Counted from the stretch's first letter, positions 46,673-59,858 are shown. The stretch: DNA of 64,000 bases from Alopecurus myosuroides (GCA_028641055.1 CM054057.1:331048482-331112481), one strand, 5' to 3'. Translations and numbers: made by a program. The notes: generated by a model not told the origin, from the letters alone.

Positions 46673-49600
46673 GAAAGGCGTCAACCTCGACGCGTCAAGG
46701 TCATCTCCAGTATATGGCGTCAAATCAACAACATTGAAGGAATTACTCACACCAAACTCATCAGTGGGAAGATCAATCTTGTATGCATTATCATTGATCT
46801 TTGCAAGAACTTTATATGGACCAACACCTCATGACATCAACTTGTACTTGCGCAAATTTGGGAACATATCCTTGCGGGAGTGCACCCACGCCATGTCTCC
46901 TGGATGAAATAACACCTCCTTTCGCTTCTTGTTAACACGGTCAATGGTATATTTTCTCTTCTTCTCAATTGATTGCTTTGTTTTCTAATGTATCTTTCTC
47001 ACAAAATCTGCACGCTTCGATGCCTCCATGTTGACTCTCTCTTGAACCGGAAGCGGTGGCAAATCAAGTGGAGTAATAGGTTTGAAACCATACACCACTT
47101 CAAACAGACAAAGCTGTGTAGTTGAGTGCATCGTCCTATTATATGCAAACTCTACATGCGGTAAACAATCCTCCCACTTACACAGATTCTTCTTGATCAT
47201 AGCTCGCAACAATGTTGATAGTGTGCGATTCACCACCTCGTTTAACCATCAGTTTGGAGGTGATAAGTAGTATTGAACAACAACCTTGTACCCATATTAC
47301 CCCATATTGTCTTCCAAAGTAACTCATAAACTTCACATCACGATAAAAAACAATAGTCCGTGTTACTCCATGTAAGTGCACTATGTCCCTGAAAAACAGA
47401 TTAGCAATATGCGACGCATCGTCGCTCTTGTGGCATGCAATAATGTGTGAAATCTTAGAAAATCTATCCACTACCACAAATACCAAATCATGTCCTCTCC
47501 TGATTCTAGGAAATGCTAACACAAAATCCATGCTAATATCTTCCCATGGAGATGTAGGTGCGGGAAGAGGAGCGTACAAACCATGAAGCTTTACTTTGAA
47601 CTTTGCCTTGTTACAAGTGATGCAACGCTTAACAAACCTGTCCACATCACACCTCATGTATGGCCAATAAAAATGACCAGCTAGCATAAGAAACGTCTTT
47701 TCACGTCCAAACCGCCACCATGTGATTCATGCAACAATAGCAAATGCACGGACGACTCGGGCACACACAATTTATTAGCTCGAAATAGATATCCATCATG
47801 TATGTGGTATTTTTCCCATGCTTTCACGGCAGAACACTTTGCAAAAGGCATGGAAAAATCAGTATCTTTAGCATATAAATCACGCAAACTCTCTAAACCA
47901 GGAACTTGTGCATCTAGTTGTGTCAATAATATGCTTTTCATAAAGAGTTCATCAACAACCACATTATCTTCTCCTTTCTTATACTAAATTATGTATGGGA
48001 ACGATTCAATGAACTCAACCCATTTAGCATGACGTTTATTAAGAATAGATTGACTTTTCAGAAATTCCAAAGCCTCACGATCAGAATATATGATAAATTC
48101 TTTTGTCCATAAACAATTTTGGTAAACCCCAAGAACTCTAATAAGCGCATACAATTCTTTATCATAAACATGATAATTTAACTGTGCACCATTCATTTTC
48201 TCAGAAAAATATGCAATTGATTTACCCTCCTGCATGAACATACCTCTAATTCTAATACCACTAGCATCACATTCAATATTGAATTGCTTCTTGAATTTAG
48301 GAAATACAAGCAAAGGTACACTAATCAAATGTTTTTTAAGCTCGTCAAATGCAATATCTTGGGTTGTGCCCCACATAAATTATACACCTTTCTTAGTAAG
48401 ATCATTCAACTTTGCAACATTAGTACTAAAGTCTTTCACAAAATGTCTATAAAAAACAGCAAGACCATGAAAACTTCGTACTTGACTAACATTCATAAGA
48501 GTAGGCCAATTTTTATATTTTCAATTTTTTTTCATCTACCCCAACTCCATTCTTAGAAACAACATATCGAAAAAATATGACCTTATCTTTGCAAAATGTG
48601 CACCTGTGAAGATTACCATATAACTTATTTTCAGGAAACACATGCAAAACTTGCCTAATGTGATCAACATGTTCATTTTCATTCAGGCTATAAATTAATA
48701 TGTCATCAAAATACACAACCACGATTCCACTAAGTGACCAATAAAATCCCTCAAAACATGATTCATTAATCGCATGAAAGTACTAGGTGTATTAGTTAAC
48801 CCATAAGGCATGACTAGCCACTCATATAATCTGAAGTTTGTTTTAAAGGTTATTTTCCATTCATCACCATCTTTCATCCTAATTGATGATAACCACTGCG
48901 CAAATCAATTTTAGAGAAAATAACAGCAGCACTTAATTCATCTAACATCTCTTCCAAACGTGTTATAGGATGATGATAATGAATAGTGATACTATTTATT
49001 GCTCTACAATCTACACACATGCGCCATGTGCCATCTTTCTTAGGAACTAGAATAATAAGAACACCACAATGGCTTAAACTCACATGAATATACCCTTTAT
49101 CAAGAAGCTCTTGTACTTGTCACTGTATCTCCTTTGTTTCCTCGGGGTTTGTCCTATAGGGAGCTCGGTTTGGTAGTGTTGCACCAGGAAGCTCAATACC
49201 TCGCACTGGTGACAAACCAGCTGGTACCTCATGAGGAAACACATCATCAAAATCCTACAACACATTAGAAACACCAATAGAGAGAGGGGTCATGTCGTTA
49301 GAAACAAGAATTACCCCCTGTACATAAGCACAAGAGGTACTAGAGTGGGATCCTCATGAAACTCTCTCAAATCAGATTTGGTGGCTAACAAATTTAATTT
49401 TTCCTCTCCCTCACTTTTATGTTTACCACTTAGCTTTGGATTGTGGCTCTCACTCACCGAAGGTAGAGTCTCTCTCCTATCTAATCTCTCACGCTCATCC
49501 TCACAGTGAACCTCAATTTTTTGACGACACCGATTGACAATGTCTTGTGGTGTCATAAGCCTCAACATGATCTCTTTGCCTTACCAATTGAGATGATATG

Positions 49601-50955
49601 TGTTGGTTCTCCCATTGTGGCGTACATCTCTATCAAATTGCCATGGACGACCCAAAAATAAATGGCACACCGTTATAGGGACAACATCACACTCCACCGA
49701 GTCCTTATATGGTCCAATATGAAATTCACACGCACTATATGGTTTATCTTCATCTGCCCACTATCACTCTACCACTGAATATAATAAGGATGAGGTTGTG
49801 GTAAATATTTCAGATCGGTTTTTTGATAAAGCTCTTTACTAGCCAAATTGTGGCAACTACCAACATCAATTATCACCTTGCACGCCTTACCATTACCGTT
49901 TGAAATAAATTGCACCGCTGCTCCATAGGACTTGGTGTAACACTCAATACTCTTTCCGTGCAAACAATAGAGGGCAAATGGGAAGCATCAGCATACATCA
50001 ACCCGCTATCCTCTTCCTCCACAAAATCAGATTCAGTTCTACCACATCACCACTCTCATACTCACCAGTTTCTTCATTCACCAACATTGCTTTCTTACTG
50101 AGACAATCACACTTGAAGTGACCCTTGCCTCACATATGGCAATTCATATCACGTGTGCAAGCTGTAGAATTCGAAGAACCGATAGCACTCGCCTGTAGGT
50201 GGCACTGTAGGCTTGTGAGATGGTCCAGCTGAAGTTGACTTTATAGGTGTAGCTCCACGAAAACTTGGTGCAATACTAGGCACAACACTAGGTGTCGGTC
50301 ATGATGAAAAACTTCGTCGTCCATAAGAAGAACGAGACACATATTTGGCATCTTTGTCCACTTGTAACTCGGCTTCATGTGCTTGATGCAACAAATCCTC
50401 TACATCAACATATGAATTAATGACATACAATTTTCTTGATATTAAAATTGAGAACTAACAAGAAACGGTGCATGGTTTGTTAAGGTTCTTCTCTCACCTT
50501 AGCATGCTGCATTATCAACCCCATCTCCTTGTAATATGCATCCACGGAGAAAGAACCTTGCTTCGAATTTTGCAACTTTTCATACAATGAACGTGTATAA
50601 TTATGAGGAACAAACAATGATGCATCTCTTCCTACCTCTCCCCAAGAGCGAATAGGAAAATCATTTGCTTCTCGTCTCGCATTAACAAGTACATGACACC
50701 TAAGCAAAGCATAACCATCAAATTCAGAAGATGCAAGTTCGATCTTTATAATCTTCTGTGTAATCATGCAAACGCCACAATTGCTCCATCTTCAACTCCC
50801 AATTAATATATTCTTCCACATCAATAGAGCCCTCAAATTTTGGGATGCTGAATTTTGGCTTACCCAACCCATCATCATCACGGTTGGTGCATGACCAATA
50901 TTGTCTAGAAAACCATGTGCACCAGTTGCCGCAAAACCACGTCCCGGAGGTATAC
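46673..50955 (-). pseudogene. gag-pol remnant of element B
   Basis: From high to low coordinates: gag core (50950-50480; GKPKFSIPKFEGSIDVEEYI), a zinc-knuckle remnant GKGHFKCDC (about 50140-50105) with a stop in the Cys box, and protease DVGSCHNLASKELY (about 49875-49830). Next come RT blocks WRMCVDCRAINSITI (about 49025), KIDLRSGYHQL (about 48900), LVMPYGLTNTPSTFMRLM (about 48790) and catalytic YFDD (48702-48713). RNase H follows ([20 protein letters not shown], 48300-48220), then integrase with the HHCC-type FYWPYMRCDVDRFVKRCITC (47680-47615) and DRFSKISHII (47475). At least eight stops or frameshifts separate these frames. The original product was the full Gypsy polyprotein. Confidence 0.85.
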
Positions 50956-52542
50956 TGATACGTCATAAACGTATCCTTAATTTCTGATGTCCCATGTTGT
51001 TTTCATGTCATATGCTACATGTTTTCCTTACACTTTATGTCATTTTTATTGATTTCCCGGGACTAACCTATTGACAAGATGCCATAGAGTCAGTTCCTGT
51101 TTTCTGCTATTTTTAGTTTCAGAAAAGTTGTTCTAGAAATATTCTCGGAATTGGAAAATTCGAAGCCCGGAAGTCTTAGAATTCCCAAAGGCTCCACGGA
51201 ATCCCGAAGAGGCCCGGAGAGGGGCCACACCATAGGGCGCCGCGCCCCCCGGCCGCGCCCCCCGGCCGCGCTTGGGGGTGGTGTGGGCCCCTCGGGCGCC
51301 CACCGCCATCACCCTTTCGCCTATATATTCTCCCTGATGCGTGAACCCTAAAATATACCACTTTTCCACGAAAAAACACCCAAGGCCGCCATCATCGTCA
51401 ACCCGAGATAGGGAGGGTTCTGGAGTTCTCCCTGGCACCCTACCGGGAGGGAAAATCATCACTGAAGGGCTCTACACCACCATGCCCGCCTCCGGAGTGA
51501 TGCGTGAGTAGTTCATCATTGGACTACAGGTCCATGGCAGTAGCTAGATGGTTGTTCTCTCCTCTTAATGCATCATGTTTAGATCTCGTGAGCCACCTCA
51601 CATGATCGAGATCATCTTATTGTAATGCTACATGTTGTGTTAGCTGGGATCCGATGATTATTGAATGCTATGTATCTTGATTATCAATCTTTCATGTTGT
51701 CTTCATTTGTATGTTATTTATGATCTTGCATGCTCTCCGTTGTTAGTAGATGCTCTGGCCAAGTAGATGCTAGTGACTCCAAGAGGGAGTATTTATGCTC
51801 GATAGTGGGTTCATGCCTCCTTTGCATCTGTGCTCGAGTGACAGAAACGTGAAGGATGGAGGATGTGTTGTTGCCATTAGGGAGAAAACAACGATTTTTT
51901 ACTTTGTTTACATTACACTTTGCTTACTGCGATTATCTGTTGCTTGCAACTTAATACCCAACGTTTGTTCGGATGATATTCGGAGGGTGGATTATTAGTC
52001 ATAGATGCAGTTGGATGATGGTCTATGTATCTTATTGTAATGCCCGCATGAATCTCATAGTATCATCATGTCATGAATGTTTCATTATCTATAAATTTCC
52101 CAGCTGTAATTTGTTCACCACGCATGTTAGCTATCTTTTATGGAGAGACACCACTAGTGAACTGTGAACCCCGGTCCATTTTCTCATACTGATAATACAC
52201 ACACTGCTTCCACTGTTTTCCCACTGCTGCTGCTATTTTCATATTGTTCTCATACTATTTTCCACACCATAAATTTAACCTCTTTGTTATCAGCAAAACT
52301 GGTGATATTGACAACCTCACCGCTACGTTGGGGCAAAGTGAATTGATTGTGCTGTGTAGGTTCCACGTTGCTGCTGAACCGGTAGTGCTCCCTACCACAT
52401 CAACTGGAGCAACCTTGAGAAGTCACTTTTCCTCCTACTGGTCGATTCAACCTTAGTTTCTTTTTTGAGGGAATACTTGCTGATGCACTCTTCACACCTT
52501 GCGCTTGGAGTCTCCCAACGAGCGTGTGTCCACACTCCATCA
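50956..52542 (+). repeat. Solo Athila-like LTR inside gag of element B
   Basis: A single LTR of 1587 bp, TGATACGTCATAAAC...CACTCCATCA, close to element A's LTRs. Perfect TATAC duplications lie at 50951-50955 and 52543-52547. There is no internal region, so it is the product of recombination between two LTRs after insertion. Removing it restores the continuity of the gag region. Confidence 0.93.
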
Positions 52543-52547
52543 TATAC

Positions 52548-53011
52548 CACCTCGAACTCCTCCATGCCTTCATTAGCACCACTCGGGGAAGCATCACGTT
52601 GGTGTGGTTGTTGTTGTCCAGCTCACAACAACCTTTCACTGCGAGCATTAGCTTGCTCATCATCCTCCTCTTCGGCAATAGAATCAGCACCCAAATGGTC
52701 ATCATACTCGCCAAGAGCACTGGTATCATCGTCGGGTTGTCCATGTCACTGAGTCAACACTTGCATAGCACGGTTCATGGTAGCCATAGAATGATGAATA
52801 TTATCAATGCGACTGCTGAACTATTGGATGTTTGAATCACTTTCTCAAGCTTCAAATCTATGGCCGCCAAATCATATTATAAGTTGTCACATTGTGCTCC
52901 AAACTGACGTAAAAGATTATCACGAAGAGCCAAGTACTCCCTCTAGTTGACCGAAGCCAAATCCTCCTTGTTTTGCCGCACGACACTAGCATTCTCATCA
53001 CTAGAAGACAT
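52548..53011 (-). pseudogene. N-terminal gag of element B
   Basis: The frame starts MSSSDENASVVRQNKEDLAS at 53011 and continues after one stop with YLALRDNLLRQFGAQCDN (about 52945-52890). It joins the gag core at 50955 once the solo LTR is removed. Confidence 0.65.
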
Positions 53012-54220
53012 GATTAGTGCAAACAAGAATATATATATATAGGTGTAAACTCTGAACGCACTCAAAAACCGAAAGAAATCGTGGATCTTACCGCTCCAAA
53101 GTGAATCAGCAAAGCTTACCAACTTGTAGTAACAACATGTGCACATATGTGATGAAGCGAATATTATGGGTCTCAAAGTTTCACACGACAAAACCAGGAT
53201 ATTTAGCGGAGCTTTGGTACGGATACCTAACAACACCAACTAAAAATACTATTTGTTGCTCATGTGATACACAAAGACCAGAAACACACACGTGGAGAAT
53301 ATGGAGCAACGCAACTGTAGAAATGAGCACAAAATAATAGTGATAGATGTACAGAGTTTAACTCTTGAGGAAATACACAGGAAAGACACTAGCAACTAGC
53401 TCAATGTAACAGGCACAAGATTGGTCAAAACTAGTAGTGTCAAAATACCCAAGATGATAATTATAACAAAAAGCTCCAACAGAAATATTTATGATCACTT
53501 AGGCCTCTTTTCTGTTTTTATTTTCACTATTCTTATTTTTTATACTCTCTTTTTGTATTTTTCTCTTTTGGCCAACAAATTGAAACAAGAGCAAATTTGA
53601 ATTGAAACAAAAGATATGATACAAAACACAAAAACTATGAGCAGCCTGTGAGCAAAATTTTAGCTACTATTTTCTGGGTAAGCTCCTAGGTAAATGACAT
53701 AGATTGGCTGTAGCTAAGACTCAGAAAGTTACAAACGGAATCCTAAGAGATTGCAAAAGAAACTAAACTCAAAAACCAAAAAATACCTAAATTGTACCTG
53801 CGGCAGAAAAACTGCTCAAATCTGTGCCGCGGCGGCAGAGAAAGTCCGGCGCGGTACTAACGAATGGTGTCAGTACTACCGGGTGATCGCGATTGTGCGC
53901 CCGGAGCTAGATCTCAACTCGGATTGGGACTTCAAGAACCAAAGGAATACATATTTTTTTGGCAATTTTCGATTTAGACTCCAAACTAACAAGGATAGAA
54001 CTCGAAGTAGACAGAATGAACCTAATCCTAACCCTAGAACAAGAAAACACAAAAAGGAAAAACGAAATGCCAAGAACAGAACAACACAAACATCAAATAG
54101 AAGAGGCAATCGGTGCTATCTAGGCTATGGCGAATCTAACCCTACTCTTTCTGTATGGCTTTTTCTAGATAGGACAGAAATAAGAACAAATCTACGGGGA
54201 TGGAGTGTTCAACGAGTAAA
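53012..54220 (-). other. Untranslated leader of element B
   Basis: 1.2 kb between primer site and gag start, AT-rich, with no coding block recognised. The frame at 53751-54227 (+) is antisense chance. GTACTAACG / CAGTACTACCGG text near 53852-53880 echoes the LTR repeats. Confidence 0.6.
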
Positions 54221-54238
54221 CCTGTAAATCTGATACCA
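54221..54238 (-). other. Primer binding site of element B
   Basis: The minus strand reads TGGTATCAGATTTACAGG just inside the 5' LTR end, a partial match to initiator tRNA-Met (first nine bases). Confidence 0.7.
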
Positions 54239-54241
54239 AGA

Positions 54242-55300
54242 TGATATGGGGTGGCCAGATCTTCTTAGTGAGCTGCGGATAAATTGTGGATTGGTGGATG
54301 ATAACTTGAAAGATTCTGACGAAATATCCGGCTGATCCCCCATTGCCAATGCAACAACTCTTCAACCCAATGGATATTCGCAACACCTCACACTGGTGCA
54401 ACGTAGTCGCCGCTGACGAAGCGGTTTTGCAATCTGCTAATTCCCAATGGAACAACATATCACACTCAAACTTTGGCATCAACTCTTTAGATTGCAACAA
54501 AGTGGAGAGAGTGAATTCCTTATCGCAACAAAGAGGAACTCGATAGTAGATGAAAGCTTACAGCAGTTCAATCTAGGTTTTTGTTTAAATATGGTCTAAC
54601 CTTTCTAAAACTCATCTAAGAGGTATTTAAGAGCTAGGGGAGGCGCCCCAAATAGCCTGGACGTCCAAAACTCGGACTCAAATCAAGTTGGACTGAAACT
54701 GTATACAGACCGACCAGAAATCTGGTTCGGTCGCATCAATATGGTAGGAGCGTGGGTATTTGGTCAGTACTACCGAAGTGTGCAGTAGTACTGTGGTACT
54801 AGTACTAGGCAGGTCCGGTACTACCGATATTTCCAGAGGCATACTATACTCTGGGGATCGATGACCCGGTACTACCGGACGGGATGTCATGTACTACCGT
54901 CAATTCCAGAAAGTATGGGAATCGGGGCGTCGCTGATGCCGGTACTTTTGGGCGGGGTCAGATACTACCGACCGGCCCTTCCTCCTCTCCTTGTGCGCCT
55001 TCCTATCGCCCCTCCCTCGTGCACTCGCTACTTGTGTAGTCTAGTCCTTGCTGCTCCTCTTCTCCTCCTCCAACGGTTGTGTCATCAATAAACCCGATCA
55101 TACATAAGTGTGATGATTTAGGTAGTATAAAATTCTCATTAACACAAACATCATATTCAACTAAGAGTGAGTTCACCTGTTGATCTAATAACTTATAATG
55201 AGATCTTGTCATTGATCCAATCCTCACTTCATTGGGCTTATCTTGGGCAGCAACATCCTCCGTAGGAAAAGATGGTAAAGGACTAGGGATGTCCTCATCA
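54242..55300 (-). repeat. 5' LTR of element B (1059 bp)
   Basis: Minus-strand ends are TGATGAGGAC and ...CCCATATCA. It includes the GGTACTACCG repeat cluster (54770-54980). At 55225-55000 a minus frame QQVNSLLVEYDVCVNENFIL continues the tail of the polyprotein, so in this family the last part of the coding frame overlaps the 3' LTR. The outside flank AACTA (55301-55305) is the expected target duplication, but its partner was not found. Confidence 0.85.
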
Positions 55301-56932
55301 AACTATAGCTAGTGACATGGTGGATCAACTATGCATGCTTCCCTATATTGTTCTTTTTTTGAGTTGTTTTTGCATAATGAGTTAGAGGGTAGGGCAAACC
55401 CAACAGCCCCAAGTCAGACAAATCTCTCTGTTTTGGCTCTCGTGTACCGATTTGGAGAAAAACTCCATCCTAACAGCCTCCAAATGAATCGAGGGGGATA
55501 TGCCGAATTTTCCCGAAGCCTGGCCTATTTTTCTTCCATGTTTGGGACGGTCCTAGGACGCCTGTTGTCCCTTCCTGTCCCACCGCGCAGGGACACAACC
55601 GCGTGTCACACTTTTGGATCCTTGCACTGTAGTTAAAGGAGACAAAAATGTGGGCCAACAATTTTTTTTCTCTCTACAACATGTTGGATGTTGGTGTGAA
55701 CCAACATGTGCATGTGACAATAGTCATATATGCAATGCAAGAAATATTTTCTTTCAAAACAAATATTATTTTTCCTAATGATTACTATTGTTATGTGATG
55801 TTTTCCATGTGATGCTTTGATGAATTTTTGTCCCAAGTGTTGAACCAAGGTTGTTTTCAACTTAGCATTATTATTTGGCTTTGTTTGGATCAAGAAAACA
55901 AAATGGCATTAGAAAATTTGGATGTTTTCTTTTTATGTTTCTATTTGGAATTATCTCTGAAAAACTAGCCAAGTATCAATATCTAGCACTTGTTTTCAAT
56001 ATGTTAGAGAAGCACATTTTATTTTTCTTGGCATGAAAGTGTTCTCTGATATATGGACTACAAAACTATAAGCTTGGTTTGGTTTGTGGAGTTGGAAAAC
56101 AATCAATTGCATGTTTGTTTTTGTAGAAGAAAATAAGACAGACAAATGGTTTTTTAGAAAAACTGAAAGTAGCCCTTTTCCCACATTGTTTTGAAAGCCT
56201 TCCACTGTTCCAAATTTGTTTTCAAAAGATGTTTATGAAAGTTCAAAACATGTTTAACAATCTCAAACTTGGGAAAAAAATTGGAATCCATTTGACCCTT
56301 GAAAACAGAGTGAATATTTTGAAGTTTTCACCTGTTTCCAACACTTTGCAATTTTTGCAAAGTCACTGTTTTCTGAATTATCTGAACCAATATTTTTACA
56401 AAACTTGAGTATTTTTTTTCATTTGAATTTCTTGCAAATTTGGAAATGGGACTTTGCCAAATAGGTTCCCTAATGTTTGTACTAGCTTTGGATGCTTTTG
56501 GTTTGCTTCTAGAAGGTCTAGAGAGGGAGAGACACGAGTGTAAAGAGGAGGGGACAGAGAGGAGAGGGACATGGGCTGGCCGCACAGTGTGTGGCCACCG
56601 TGGCCATGCCGCCGCCGTGTTCTGCTCCTCCTCGCTGATGTGAAGTGCACCCGGACGCCCTCTACCTCCTAGACCACCTTAGGCATCATGGCATGTCATG
56701 GAACGCATCGGGGAACATGCTCCCGTGCCGAACGTGGCGAGCCCGAGCACACCCGCACACACCCGACCACCGCGCCACGTTATTAATGCACCCCTCACCC
56801 CTCTGCTTCGCCACCTTGATCCACACCGCACCCGCCTTGAGCCGCTAGCCCAACCCCGGAAGCTCCCGGTGAGCGCCATGAACGGATTTCCACCGCCGGC
56901 CACCGCGGACCGCACGACAAGGTGGAGCTTCA
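55301..56932. other. Unassigned repeat-derived DNA
   Basis: An AT-rich stretch (55650-56440) with repeated TTTGAAAAC/TTTGGAAAT words is followed by a GC-rich block (56560-56930) containing CCGCCGGCCACCGCGG. The texture is like the LTR of element C and may be a piece of a Tekay-type LTR, but no terminus was found. Frames on both strands are chance. Confidence 0.4.
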
Positions 56933-58186
56933 TGTCTAAGAACACTTCTATTCTTGTAGGCAGTGTTGGGCCTCCAAGTGCAGAGGTTTGTAGAACAGCA
57001 GCAAGTTTACCTTAAGTGGATCACCCAAGGTTTATCGAACTCAGGGAGGTAGAGGTCAAAGATATCCCTCTCAAGCAACCCTGCAATTAAAATACAAGAA
57101 GTATCTTGTGTCCCCAACACACCCAATATACTTGTCAGGTATATAGGTGCACTAGTTCGGCGAATAGATAGTGAAATGCGAGTAATATGGATGGTTATAA
57201 GTAATAATAGCAATCTGAAATAAATATGGCAGAACGCAAACATGTAGTAGAACAGGCGGAAAACGGTGTTTGAATGCTTGGAAACAAGGCCTAGGGATCC
57301 TACTTTCACTAGTGAACACTCTCAACAATGATCACATAATTGAATAACTAATTATCTTCTCTTCACTATGCTACTCTTAACACTCTCCGGTTGGATAACG
57401 AACACTAATCATTGCGTAGGGCTGCAAAAAGCATTCCTTAAAGTAAGCATTCCCATGTCTAGTTAGCCCCACACTGTCAACTTGAGCGCCCTAGAAGGTA
57501 CTAGACAAACACCACAATTCATAGAGGAGACACACATGATGTGCACACTGTCACCTTCACACCGCAGGAAAAGGTGACTCCAAAGTTCATATTAATAAAA
57601 CACTTGAGTAGCACAATAGATGAAGAGTAACATCTACTTATTCAACTAGATTACAAAGCTCACGATCACATCTAGATCACACCATGGGAGAGAGAGATGC
57701 ACCACATAGCTACCGTAGAGCCCTCAGACTCGGGGGAGAACTACTCCCTCCTCATCATAGGAGACAACAACGGCGATGGAGATGGCGGTGGAGTCGATGG
57801 AGATGGATTCCAGGGGCACTTCCCCGTCCCAGCAGGGTGCCAGAACAGAGATCTGTCCCCCGAAACTTGGGTTGACGATGACGGCGGTTGCGGAAGGTTT
57901 CGTGGAATTTCGCCGATTCTTTTAGGGTTTCCCCTTGGGGGAGTATAAATAGGCGAAAGGGCGATGTCGGGGGGTGTCCAGGGGGCCCACACCACCAGGT
58001 GGCGCGGCCAGGAGGGCCCGCACCACCATATGGTGTGGCCACCCTATGGCCCCCCCTCCGGAGCTCTTCAGGGCTTCTGGATGCTTCCGAGGAAAATAGG
58101 AATTTTGGGATTCGTGTGGTCCAATTCCGAGAATATTTCTAGAACAACTTTTTTGAAATAAAAATTAGCAGAAAACAGGGATCTGA
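56933..58186 (-). repeat. Reverse Athila-like LTR, interrupted by Copia
   Basis: The minus strand matches the LTR at 799-2184: CTACAAGAATAGAAG end, TTGCAGGGTTGCTTGAGAGG, CCTAGGCCTTG, GTTGTTCTAGAAATATTC. The low-coordinate end is TGTCTAAG. On the other side the match runs into GCAGAAAACAGGGATC and stops at 58186 where a Copia element begins, so about 150 bp of the LTR start lie beyond the window. A stretch at 57684-57995 reads as frames on both strands only by chance. Confidence 0.75.
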
Positions 58187-59858
58187 TGAAGGGGAACGTA
58201 GCATAGAAAACAAAAATTTTCCTACGCGAGAGATACCCGAAAGGCCAAGATCTAATCTAGGAGACGAAGTGCAACGGGCAACAAGAGGATTAAGGAGAAC
58301 ACATACCCTCGAAGACTCAAAGTGGTACGAGATCAAATCTCGTTGTTGGCGTAGTCGTACTCACACCGATCCCGATAGCGAGAAGATGGGCACCGCAATC
58401 CGGCGGTGCATCCGTGATCGGTCACACGTACGGTTGATGACGACCTCCGTTCCCTCGTTCCAGCGGGGCGCGGAAGTAGAGGATCCCTCGGAACTCCAGC
58501 AGCACGACGGCGTGGTGTGGTGGAGAAAAACATTGCTCAGGGCTTCGCCAAGCGCACGAACAAGTGGTGGAGCAGCGGCAGGAGGGAGGAAGAGATGACA
58601 CAAGTGTGTGTGTGGGGGAGAGGGAGCTCTCACCCCTCCTTTTATAGGAGGGGATGGCAGCCACGAATTTTTGGCTGCCTCCACCTCTCCCTCATCATGT
58701 GAGTGGAGTCTCCACTCAACCCACTCATTCTTCCATGAATTCCCACTCAAAATCCCAAGGGTTTTCTTTAATAAATAAATAAAACAATTTTATTTCTTTA
58801 TTTTAATATTTGTTAATTCCATTAACTAACATTAACATATAACCCCTTGAGTTAGTTGTTAAATCTATTAACAACCATTTGATAAGAATCCCCTTGAACT
58901 ATTTCAAAATTACTCGAAACAGTTTCGGTGACTATTTCAATATTCCCCGAAACAATTTCGGTGCTGTCCAAACTTTTCTCCGATATTCCGTATCCTCTCA
59001 AATGCGTCATCGAACCTTAAGTGTGTCACCCTACGGTTCGCGAATAAGATAGACATGATCGAGACTCCTCTCCGATCAATAATCAACAGCGGGATCTGGA
59101 GATCCGTGATGACTCCTATATATTCAACGATGACTCTCGTGATCGTGTGAACCAACAACGCCGTGAACTATTCCCTTTGTCTCGCGATATTTTACTTGTC
59201 CGAGATTCGATCATTGGTATCAACCATACCTTGTTCAATCTCGTTACCGACAAGTACTCTTTTCTCGTTCCCGTGATATAACATCCTTTGTGATCATATC
59301 ACGTGCTTGCAAGCGGTTTCGATGTGATATCACCGAGAGGGCCCAGAGTATATCTCTCCGTCATTTGGATGGACAAATCCCACTCTTGATCCATGATCCT
59401 CAACTAATACTTTCCGAATACTCAACGACACCTTTATAGTCACCCTGTTACGGTGTGACGTTTGATGCCATCAAAGCACTCTTCCGGTATCAGTGATTGA
59501 CATGATCTCATGGTATAAGGAATAAGTTACTTCGTGTGTTTGATATAACAATGTAAACTAAATGACTTGATCGCATTGCTATATTCTCTTTGGGTATATG
59601 TTCATCACATCATTCTTCTAATGACATGACCCCGTTATTAATAACATCCAATGTTCATGATCAGGAAACCTTGATCATCTATTAATCAACGAGCTAGTTA
59701 AAAGAGAGGCTTTACTAGGAACCATTGTTTGTTTATTAAGCACACATGTATCAACGTTTCCGGTTAATACAATTCTAGCATGAGAAATAAACATTCATCA
59801 TAAACAAGGAATAAGATAATAACCATTTTATTATTGCCTCTCGGGCATATTCCCTTCA
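58187..59858 (-). repeat. 3' LTR of a BARE/Angela-type Copia element
   Basis: Minus-strand ends are TGAAGGGAATATGCCCGAGAGG and CTACGTTCCCCTTCA, a 7-bp inverted repeat TGAAGGG/CCCTTCA. 1672 bp. Typical inner motifs include AGGCAATAATAAAATGG, CGGTAACGAGATTGAAC, CATGTCTATCTTATTC and TTTATAAAAGGAGGGG-like TATA text at 58640. Immediately upstream on minus is the polypurine tract AAGTGGGAGAC. It interrupts the Athila-like LTR at 58186. Confidence 0.85.

Larger units (their letters stand above)
30231..55300 (-). mobile_element. Gypsy retrotransposon B (chromovirus type), repeatedly interrupted
   Basis: On the minus strand the order is 5' LTR 55300-54242, primer site 54238-54221, gag from about 53011, pol to about 46673, polypurine tract 46672-46660, and 3' LTR from 46658 to 45799 continued at 30420-30231. 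Foreign insertions are the solo LTR 50956-52542 and the LINE 30421-45798. Without them the element is about 8 kb. The 3' LTR lacks its terminal 20 or so bp, and no copy of the right flank AACTA was found at its left end, so the left end is probably deleted. Domain order RT, RNase H, integrase is typical of Gypsy. Lineage (Reina-like) is a guess from RT wording. Confidence 0.85.

Noticed and set aside
57684..57995. Frames on both strands near 57.7-58.0 kb
   Set aside because: They lie within the reverse Athila-like LTR and correspond to the same non-coding region near 1200-1400.
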